Shown: in pieces, positions 15,468 through 21,666 of the stretch
Layout: each line of letters starts with the position of its first letter
Position numbering within the stretch: position 1 is the first letter of the stretch
Assembly (NCBI GenBank): GCA_902780865.1
Contig: CACZHC010000034.1
Location: 1 to 32,361 of the forward strand
DNA from: an uncultured bacterium
Lineage (GTDB): Bacteria; Verrucomicrobiota; Kiritimatiellia; RFP12; UBA1067
Direction of reading: 5' to 3'
DNA length: 32,361 nt
The notes under the pieces: generated by a model
Database searches by the model: none
Told to the model about the DNA's origin: nothing
What the model saw: only the letters and a program-made list of their open reading frames with translations
Translations under genes and position numbers: made by a program

Positions 15468-18231
15468 AATAGTGGCTGCAGTCGGAATGGCGACACTGTC
15501 TCTCGGAGTGCTTGCGGAAGACAACGTTGCCAAGTACATGTGGGACGGCAACGCCGGCAATCTGAACCTTGCCGATTCCGGAAACTGGTACCTTGACGGT
15601 ACGCAGGACGGGGAAAAGCAGCGGGGACTGCCGAACTTGTCCGAAGATTCGGATTTCAAGTACCGTACGGACCGCGCAGTGCTGAAGGATCTGTCTCGTT
15701 TCGAGACGCGTAAGCTAGAGCTGGCGCAGTGGGGCGGCATTGCGCAGATCGACGTGACGAACGCCACGATGAAGGTCGTGAACAAACTGATGATCGGCTG
15801 CGGCGGCGGCAGCGCCGCCGTGAACATCTACGACGACGCGACAGTCGACGCGGGTTTCGTCGAGGTGGGCTTCTGGAACTCGCATCAAGACTGTTCGCTG
15901 AACGTGTACGGCGGCAATCTCATCGCAAGCTCGAATGACTGGGCAGGCTCGATCAGGATCGGCATGCAGTCCGAAAATGAGAATTATTCTGTCAAGGGCG
16001 AGATGAACGTCTACGGCGGCACTGTCTCCGCATCCGACAGCATCAAGATAGGCTACGGCTACACATTGAATCCATGCAGGGAGACGGCGAGTGTCCTCAA
16101 CATCGAAGGCGGCCGGACGACAGGCGTCTCGATGGAGCTCGGAGGCTTCCAGCCGACGGCGTCGGGATATGTCTCGGTCTCCTGCGGCGAGCTTGCTCTC
16201 TCGGGCGACGTGAACATCGCGTGCAAAGATAATGCATGGTGCGAAGTGGATGTCTCTGGCGGTTTGCTCTCCGTGGGCGGGACGCTTCGCGTCGGCAATG
16301 ACGCAGAGGCGCTTCATGCCGCGATGACGGTCTCGGGCGGCGTAGTGGATGTCGGCACGCTTTCCATCGCGAGGCATTGCGACGGCACAGTTAATCTTAC
16401 CGGAGGCTCCGTATCTGCCACGAAGATCGAGCAGGACTCCAGCGCACCGGAGAGTGCCGTCTCGCGAATATATGCAGACGGCGGGAAGATCGTGGCCAAG
16501 GGTGACAACGGCAGCTTCATGACGCGTCTTGACGAAGTCTGTCTCGGCGCGGGGGGACTTGTAATCGACGACGGAGGATACACGGTCAAGGCCACCGACA
16601 CCTGCACCTTCACCGGCATCGGCGGAATCACGAAGGAGGGAACCGGCACCCTCAAGCTGGATGCTGCGTACAACGCGCACGGTGTCATCAACGTCCTGTC
16701 GGGGACGCTCCGCCTGCCGGCGAATGCGACTGTTTACTGTGAAGGGGTCAATGTTGCGGAAAATGCGACTCTGAACACCAATAACGCGACAGTGGTAACA
16801 GTTACGAAAAAGATCGTTTCGTCCGTCTGGACGAATGCCTCCGGCGACGGTAATGCCGCCAATGCTGCAAACTGGCAGTCTCACATAAAGTACTTCCTCG
16901 AGGACGGGACGGAGAAGGAAGATCTCGCCAAGGTTCTTGACGGCGTCCTGCCGACTGCGGATACCGATGTCGCGATTCCGGCGTCAAGCGCGACGCGTCC
17001 CGACATGTCCGCGCTGGCGGCCAAGAGCGTGACGTTCGTCGTTTCGAACGACATCGCGCTTCGAGGCGATTGCGCCGTGCCGGAGATCGTCAAGACGGCC
17101 GTGGCGTGGTATGATCCTGATGATAGTTCGACAGTCGACGTGAACGAATCAGGGCGAGTGGTTGCGGTTGAAAACAAGGGAACTGCCGGTAATGTGCTGG
17201 ATCTCGTCCCGTATGATGAGAACAGCCTCCCCTCCTACGGTGCGGCGAATATGATTGCAACTCGCAGAGTGTTCGGCCATTACAACGAAGAGAAGGGGTT
17301 GGGGTCTAATGGCTTCTATGATTTCGGAACTTCCGGCTTGACATTGTTCAGTGTCCTTGAACGCCATGAAGAGGGGGAGGGTCAGGTCTTCGGCATTGAG
17401 GTGCAGAGCGGTTATGACTGGGATGAGCGCGGACTTGCGGGCATCGCGCAGTGGCCGTCCTGGAGCAGGGGCCGCCTTATGGTGGACTGCATCACCAACA
17501 ATGCCCCCGGTCTTCTGGTCATAGAAAACCTTCAGAATGACGCCCTGAAGCCGTACATCTGGTGCATTGCCGCAGGGCCGACCTCTGCGTCTGGCTTTGG
17601 CGTATACAAGGATGCGAATGGCGATCTCGCAACCGTTTCTGGCACTGATTTGGAATACGACAGTCTCGGCGCTTCTGATCATGAGGATGGAAAACGGAAG
17701 GTGTTTCTCGGAATGAGGCGGGAGAATCCCGCTGGATCTTCCGGTTACGTGGGCGAATCGATGATTTTCAACCGGAAGTTGACCGACGAGGAGCAGGCGG
17801 CTGTTCGTGACTACCTCTATACCAAGTGGTACACCGCGGCTGACATGTCGAACATTCCCGCCAATCTGACGCTCGAGAACGACGCGAGGATCGATTTTGG
17901 CGGCGGCAGCTGGGCGTTCGACAAGATCACGGGCGCCGGAACGATCGGCAATGCCAATGTCACCGTCGAAGACAGCGTCGAGCCCGGTCTCGTTGTGGAA
18001 GGAACGGTGGACTTCGGTGACAATGCGGGCTTTGATTTCTCGTCGATCCATGAAAAGCCGAATCCAGGCGTCATTGTGCTGCTGACCTGCACTGGGTTCA
18101 CGGGCGAGGCAGCCATAAAGAACTGGAACTTCCCAAGCCAGTCGATCAGACTGCGCACCGTAGACAACGACGGGACGGTCTCGGTTGTTGCCGACATCAG
18201 AAACAGGGGTATGCAGGTATACGTGCGCTGA
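15460..18231 (+). CDS. Secreted beta-helix protein with LamG-like lectin module
   Basis: 923 residues with a signal peptide (about 1-19, ending GVLAED). Residues about 25-440 form a long right-handed beta-helix with many short repeats of the form LNVYGGNL, MNVYGGTVSAS, VDVSGGLLSV, MTVSGGVVDVG and VNLTGGSVSA. The segment GIGGITKEGTGTLKLDA is the autotransporter-associated strand signature. A second start-like segment (WTNASGDGNAANAANW, near 456) is followed at about 555-790 by a concanavalin/LamG-like domain. That domain ends in the typical GESMIFNRKLTDEEQAAVRDYLYTKW. No C-terminal beta-barrel is visible, so it is not a classical autotransporter. It is probably a cell-surface or secreted glycan-binding protein; no catalytic motif was found. 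Its N-terminal layout resembles that of the fusion enzyme upstream. It is the only regulon gene here with a leader and a ribosome-binding site. Confidence 0.75.
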   Translation: MNKIVAAVGMATLSLGVLAEDNVAKYMWDGNAGNLNLADSGNWYLDGTQDGEKQRGLPNLSEDSDFKYRTDRAVLKDLSRFETRKLELAQWGGIAQIDVTNATMKVVNKLMIGCGGGSAAVNIYDDATVDAGFVEVGFWNSHQDCSLNVYGGNLIASSNDWAGSIRIGMQSENENYSVKGEMNVYGGTVSASDSIKIGYGYTLNPCRETASVLNIEGGRTTGVSMELGGFQPTASGYVSVSCGELALSGDVNIACKDNAWCEVDVSGGLLSVGGTLRVGNDAEALHAAMTVSGGVVDVGTLSIARHCDGTVNLTGGSVSATKIEQDSSAPESAVSRIYADGGKIVAKGDNGSFMTRLDEVCLGAGGLVIDDGGYTVKATDTCTFTGIGGITKEGTGTLKLDAAYNAHGVINVLSGTLRLPANATVYCEGVNVAENATLNTNNATVVTVTKKIVSSVWTNASGDGNAANAANWQSHIKYFLEDGTEKEDLAKVLDGVLPTADTDVAIPASSATRPDMSALAAKSVTFVVSNDIALRGDCAVPEIVKTAVAWYDPDDSSTVDVNESGRVVAVENKGTAGNVLDLVPYDENSLPSYGAANMIATRRVFGHYNEEKGLGSNGFYDFGTSGLTLFSVLERHEEGEGQVFGIEVQSGYDWDERGLAGIAQWPSWSRGRLMVDCITNNAPGLLVIENLQNDALKPYIWCIAAGPTSASGFGVYKDANGDLATVSGTDLEYDSLGASDHEDGKRKVFLGMRRENPAGSSGYVGESMIFNRKLTDEEQAAVRDYLYTKWYTAADMSNIPANLTLENDARIDFGGGSWAFDKITGAGTIGNANVTVEDSVEPGLVVEGTVDFGDNAGFDFSSIHEKPNPGVIVLLTCTGFTGEAAIKNWNFPSQSIRLRTVDNDGTVSVVADIRNRGMQVYVR

Positions 18232-18256
18232 CGCTACAGGCGGTGGCGAAATTGCC

Positions 18257-18304
18257 GGCGCTCCGACTCTTTTCGCACGCCGCCTAGCGATTGTCAATGT
18301 CCGT
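18257..18304 (+). pseudogene. Short relic resembling the 3' end of a Sde182-like gene
   Basis: In one frame this stretch reads GAPTLFARRLAIVNV. The C-terminus of the Sde182-like protein at 9752-11131 is GTPTLFAYRRVIVDL. About 9 of 15 positions agree, and the DNA keeps the shared run CCGACTCT. It sits just upstream of the GH5 promoter, in the same relation that the intact gene has to the fusion gene's promoter. This suggests that a longer unit was duplicated and then lost. The match is short, so chance or convergence remains possible. Confidence 0.4.
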
Positions 18305-18338
18305 TGTTTGTGTTCATTGCGAATGGTTGCGTTCATAT

Positions 18339-18384
18339 ATCATCCGGCAAGGTGATGGCGTCATATCGGTATATACGATAGAAT
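18339..18384 (+). promoter_or_regulatory. Regulon promoter E: palindrome plus TAGAAT, for the GH5 gene
   Basis: The palindrome ATCATCCGGCAAGGTGAT is at 18339-18356 and the -10 box TAGAAT at 18379-18384, 22 bp apart. The GH5 ATG (18392) begins 8 nt after the -10 box with no Shine-Dalgarno sequence. No -35-like hexamer is visible between palindrome and -10 box. Confidence 0.75.
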
Positions 18385-18391
18385 ATTGCCA

Positions 18392-19555
18392 ATGAAAAGC
18401 AAATTCGCCATCGCACTTTCCGTCTGTGCGTTCGCCTGCGCGACGCGGCTTTCCGCAGCCGCGCCGTTCTCGCGCAGCGCGGCGGAGTTCGTAAAGTCGA
18501 TAGACCTCGGCATAAACATCGGCAACACGCTGGACTGTCCGAGCGGCAACGAGACGGAGTGGGGAAACCGCCCGGTGACCCGAAGCCTCCTGCGGCTGTA
18601 CAAGGCGAAGGGCGTAAACGCCGTCCGACTGCCGGTGACGTGGCGGCGTCAGTTCAGCGTGGACGATCCGAAGCACGAGATACGCCCGGTGTTCCTCGAC
18701 CGCGTGCAGGAAGTAGTCGACATGTGCATCGCGGAAGGCTTCGTCACGATTCTCGACATCCACCACGACGGAGGAAGCGAAGGCTGGCCCGAGGAGTGGC
18801 TGACGATCGACGGCGTAAACGAAGACCGCGCCAACCAGGTGCTTGCGGACCTGTGGCGGCAGATCGCGACGCGGTTCAGGAACTACGGCGAGAAGCTCGT
18901 TTTCGAGGGGTTTAACGAAATCCGCAAGGCGAAGAGCCATCCAGGGCCGGACGGAGGCGAGGAGGGGAAGGACGACTGGGGCGGCAAGCCTCTCTACTGC
19001 AAGACGGTCAACCGCTATGCGAAGACGTTCTACGACACGGTGCGCGCGACGGGCGGCAACAACGCAAAGCGCTACCTCGTCATCCCGACATACGCAGCGA
19101 CGGGACACGAGCCGTCGTGCCTTGCGTGGGAGCATCCGAATCCGTCCGACAACCACGTGATGGTCGATCTTCATATATACGAACCCGGGTGGTTCTGCCT
19201 CTGGGGAGACAGCGCGGAATACAAGCGCGAGGAGTTCCAGAAGCGCATAGCGGAAGTCTTCGAGCAGCACAAGCGCATATTCATCGACAAGGGCGTTCCG
19301 ATCGTCTGCGGCGAGGTTAACGCCGAGCGGCGGTACCACGGCGGCGACAAGTCGAAGCCCAACGACGAAGACCGCGTGAAGTGGGCGAAGCACTTTGGAT
19401 ACGTCGCGCGCCGCTTTGGGTGTCCGTGCTTCATCTGGGAGCCGGGCGGCTACGAGGGAATGGGCCTCATCGACCGCGCGACGGTAGAGTGGTCCCATCC
19501 AGAGATAATCGACGCCTTCAACGTCGGCCGCAAGGTCGCTGACAAAAAGCGGTAG
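18392..19555 (+). CDS. Secreted GH5 endoglucanase-type enzyme
   Basis: 387 residues with a signal peptide (about 1-23, ending LSAAAPF). This is a single GH5 TIM barrel: LGINIGNTLDCP at the N-terminus, HHDGG (near 124), catalytic acid/base E176 (FEGFNEIRKA), HIYEP near 261 and nucleophile E308 (VCGEVNAE). GH5 enzymes of this look cut beta-1,4-linked glucans, xyloglucan or mannan; the subfamily cannot be settled by eye. The protein aligns from FSRSAAEFVK to near its end with residues about 907-1270 of the fusion protein at 11181-15467. The ATG at 18392 is chosen over an upstream TTG (18386) because it starts the signal peptide and fits the 7-8 nt leaderless spacing of the regulon. Confidence 0.92.
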   Translation: MKSKFAIALSVCAFACATRLSAAAPFSRSAAEFVKSIDLGINIGNTLDCPSGNETEWGNRPVTRSLLRLYKAKGVNAVRLPVTWRRQFSVDDPKHEIRPVFLDRVQEVVDMCIAEGFVTILDIHHDGGSEGWPEEWLTIDGVNEDRANQVLADLWRQIATRFRNYGEKLVFEGFNEIRKAKSHPGPDGGEEGKDDWGGKPLYCKTVNRYAKTFYDTVRATGGNNAKRYLVIPTYAATGHEPSCLAWEHPNPSDNHVMVDLHIYEPGWFCLWGDSAEYKREEFQKRIAEVFEQHKRIFIDKGVPIVCGEVNAERRYHGGDKSKPNDEDRVKWAKHFGYVARRFGCPCFIWEPGGYEGMGLIDRATVEWSHPEIIDAFNVGRKVADKKR

Positions 19556-20072
19556 ATTCGCTGGATGCGACAGAGGCGTGCGGTTTTAATTTGTTGAGAA
19601 ATCGTTGAGGTTGCGGTTGCATTTGAGCGCAGGGCGCGACTGCGGGCCCGACAGCTCGGTCAAGCCGTTGTTTCGTCGTCGCGACGCCTTTCGCGCTTAG
19701 ACAACAAGCCGTCTTCAGCCTGCCGTGCCTCGGCGGAAGCCACTGGCTGCGTACGGGACGCCTCGTACGGCTGCGAGACGAAACCGCCTCTTGCCCGACT
19801 GTCGGCTCCCTTAGTCGCGCGCTCCATCGACTCGGCGAGTGCGCCAACTGCGTCGAGGCCGGAGGCCGACTGTCGCACGAGGAGGAGTGAAGGGTCAGAG
19901 CTTATTGATACAGTAAAATTGATACAGTAGCCGTGTATCAATAAGCCCCTTCTCCCTCCCGCACAACGGCGCGTTGATGATCTTGAGATAGTCAAAAAGT
20001 GTCAACATCATTTGGTGTATTTCGTGGTTAATCCTCCGCGACGGATTTGCCGCGGGTGCTCCGTTGATGTGC
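19556..20072. other. Long intergenic region without a supportable gene
   Basis: From the GH5 stop to the next -10 box there are 517 bp. The GC-rich part (about 19590-19890) contains repeated short motifs: the palindrome-like CGACTGTCGG/C occurs near 19796 and 19867, and CGTACGG occurs twice near 19752-19780. A frame of 111 codons is open on the minus strand (19660-19995), but it has no start context or recognisable domain, and open frames arise easily at this GC content. An AT-richer part follows with an inverted repeat (19900-19946). I recognise no tRNA, known RNA family or CRISPR. It could be a degraded mobile element or a structured RNA. Confidence 0.5.
19900..19946. repeat. 13-bp perfect inverted repeat with internal direct repeat
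   Basis: GCTTATTGATACA (19900-19912) and TGTATCAATAAGC (19934-19946) are perfect inverted copies 21 bp apart. The sequence ATTGATACAGTA occurs twice in direct order within the left part. Such TTGATACA arrays look like recombinase or transposase end sequences, or a regulatory hairpin. No T-tract follows, so a terminator role is not obvious. Confidence 0.55.
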
Positions 20073-20078
20073 TATAAT
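20030..20078 (+). promoter_or_regulatory. Promoter of the small secreted repeat protein
   Basis: TATAAT at 20073-20078 lies 35 nt before the ATG. An 18-bp imperfect palindrome (AATCCTCCGCGACGGATT, 20030-20047) lies 25 bp upstream. It has a different sequence from the glycosidase-regulon palindrome and slightly different spacing, so I do not count it as a regulon member. A Shine-Dalgarno AAGGAGAT precedes the start codon. Confidence 0.45.
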
Positions 20079-20113
20079 ATACGCCACACGAAAGAAACGA
20101 AAGGAGATACTAT

Positions 20114-20569
20114 ATGAAGAAAATTATTTTTGTGGTCGCGGTTCTTGCGTGCGCCTTCGCCGCCGTCGCAGACGACAGCTCTGGGGGTAGCAGTGACACG
20201 AGGGTCTGGCTGCCGCTCGGCCTTTCGATCATAACGCCGCCGATCCAGCTGCCGAGTCCGTCCCACACGGTCTTTGGAGCCATGATCAACCTTGGATACG
20301 GGCAGGTCGAGAATCTTGCCGTGGCGGACCTCGGTCTCATAAACAACGTGACCGACACGATGACGGGCGTTGAACTTGCGCCGGTCAACCTCGCCGGTAC
20401 ATGCATCGGCGTACAGCTTGGCGCGCTCAACATCGCGTCAAGGACCGTGGGGCTCCAGCTTGGCGCGCTCAACTTCACCGGCGATCTCCACGGTGTGCAG
20501 CTGGGCGTCCTCAACTTCAGCGGTTCTGGCGGCGCGCTCGTCTTCCCGATCCTCAACCTCGGATTCTGA
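20114..20569 (+). CDS. Small exported repeat protein (LA_2272-type surface repeats, tentative)
   Basis: 151 residues with a signal peptide (about 1-19, ending AAVADD). The C-terminal half consists of four roughly 19-residue repeats: TGVELAPVNLAG, IGVQLGALNIAS, VGLQLGALNFTG and HGVQLGVLNFSG. Alternating hydrophobic residues followed by LGxLN suggest successive beta strands or a small solenoid at the cell surface or outer membrane. Proteins with such GxQLGxxN repeats are annotated as LA_2272-family surface repeat proteins; I use that name tentatively. The function is unknown. It has a normal leader and Shine-Dalgarno sequence (AAGGAGAT at 20101-20108), unlike the glycosidase genes. The next gene begins 46 bp downstream. 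Confidence 0.75.
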   Translation: MKKIIFVVAVLACAFAAVADDSSGGSSDTRVWLPLGLSIITPPIQLPSPSHTVFGAMINLGYGQVENLAVADLGLINNVTDTMTGVELAPVNLAGTCIGVQLGALNIASRTVGLQLGALNFTGDLHGVQLGVLNFSGSGGALVFPILNLGF

Positions 20570-20615
20570 CCAGGGCGATGTGGTGTAGTAGTGTGGCTTA
20601 GGAAGGAGATATCAG

Positions 20616-20966
20616 ATGTCGGAAATATACGATAAGCTTATGGCGGACATGAAGACCGCCATGAAGGAACATGACATGGTGGCGGTGAACGCAATCCGCG
20701 GGGTGATTGCGAAGGCGAAGGACCTTACGGTGGGTCGCGCGGAACTCGCCGAGACCGAGAAGAAGGAACTCGAACTGCTGAAGAAATACCTTCCGGCGCA
20801 GCTTGGGGAGGACGAAGTCGCGGCGGTCGTCAAGGCGGTGATAGCCGAGACGGGAGCCACTTCGAAGAAGGACATGGGCCGCGTGATGAAGGAGACGATG
20901 GCCCGCCTCAAGGGTCAGGCGGACGGCAAGCTCGTCTCCCGGCTCGTCGGTGCGGCGCTTCCGTGA
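20616..20966 (+). CDS. Short GatB/YqeY-domain protein
   Basis: 116 residues, preceded by AAGGAGAT at 20603-20610. It matches the YqeY family (related to the tail domain of GatB, of uncertain role): the N-terminal helix has DMKTAMKEHDMVAVNAIRGVIAKAK, and the C-terminal half has KYLPAQLGEDEVAAVV, ETGATSKKDMGRVMKE and ADGKLVSRLVGAAL. Usual members have about 148 residues; here the central segment (normally a further helix with the RKDSIEQF-type motif) is missing, giving a compact version. The reading frame is clean and the ends are well conserved, so it may be functional. Its stop overlaps a GTG start of the damaged sugar-kinase frame. Confidence 0.8.
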   Translation: MSEIYDKLMADMKTAMKEHDMVAVNAIRGVIAKAKDLTVGRAELAETEKKELELLKKYLPAQLGEDEVAAVVKAVIAETGATSKKDMGRVMKETMARLKGQADGKLVSRLVGAALP

Positions 20967-21579
20967 CCCGCAATCTGCCGATTGCGAAGGACTATGAAGG
21001 ACTATGGGGTCTTGTCTATGACACTGAAGCCAAGTCGGTAGTCACTACCGTCGCCGTAAACTTCGGGAAAGAGCTTCCGGAGTTCGGCTGTCCCGACGGA
21101 TTCCTCCCTAACGAGGACCAGCTCGTTAGGCAGGCGGATCCGCGACTCTGGGTGGTGGCGCTCGAAAAGGTTCTTCAAAAGCTTGCGGATTCTTTCGACA
21201 CGTCGAAGATCGACGCAATCGGCGGCGACGGCCAGCGGCACGGAAGTGTGTACTTGGGCGCCGGCTGGTCTGCAGCGCTCGCCTCGCTATCGGATGCCGC
21301 TGACGGGCGGACGCTCGTCGAACGGCTCGGCGGCGCTTTCTCGCGCCCTGTTGCGCCGATCTGGATGGACTCGTCGACGCATGCCGAAGTCGCGGCTCTC
21401 GATGCGCGCTTCGGCGAGACCCTGAGGCTACGCACGGGCTCTCCCGCGATCGAGCGCTTCACGGGTCCGCAGATCATGAAGTTCGCGAAGGAAGATCCTT
21501 CGGCGTTCGCTGCGACGAGGCGCATACACAAGTGACGTCAACTGCGTATTTAGTGACTTCGCTGCGGTTTTTAGGATAA
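20963..21579 (+). pseudogene. Fragment of an FGGY-family (xylulokinase-like) sugar kinase
   Basis: The open frame 20963-21535 gives 190 residues matching only part of a roughly 500-residue FGGY kinase: VAVNFGKELPEF.CPDGFLPNED, VRQADPRLWVVALEKVL, IGGDGQRHGSVYL, WMDSSTHAE and FTGPQIMKFAKEDP...TRRIHK. The N-terminal phosphate-binding strand (usually LGIDLSTQS) is missing and replaced by unrelated residues next to a 10-bp tandem duplication (AAGGACTATG at 20987-21006). After the stop codon, another frame from 21532 reads VTSTAYLVTSLRFLG before a stop at 21577-21579. This looks like continuing homology (normally HLVSS...SLLAG), implying a frameshift followed by a deletion of the whole C-terminal half. 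It cannot be an active kinase; it is probably a relic of xylose metabolism. Confidence 0.75.
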
Positions 21580-21615
21580 AATATACTGCGTGCCGCCGAG
21601 AGAGCGCAGATTTGG

Positions 21616-21621
21616 TATAAT
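21616..21621 (+). promoter_or_regulatory. -10 box (TATAAT) for rpiB-glyA
   Basis: TATAAT lies 45 nt before the ATG at 21667, and a Shine-Dalgarno-like AAGGA at 21655-21659 follows in the leader. The regulon palindrome is absent, as expected for a housekeeping gene. Confidence 0.5.
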
Positions 21622-21666
21622 ATTACCTCACTTTTCTGTACAAGCGACAACACCAAGGAAAACAAG

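Noticed and set aside
15460..18231. Classical autotransporter
   Set aside because: The beta-helix repeats suggest it, but the C-terminus lacks a beta-barrel domain and the terminal aromatic residue.
19660..19995. 111-codon minus-strand frame in the intergenic block
   Set aside because: No ribosome-binding site, no -10 box at a sensible distance, no hydrophobic core or domain; open frames of this size are common at this base composition. Kept only as part of the unexplained region.
20030..20047. Eighth member of the regulon palindrome
   Set aside because: AATCC...GGATT is palindromic but lacks the ATCA/TGAT ends, and the gap to the -10 box is 25 rather than 22-23 bp.
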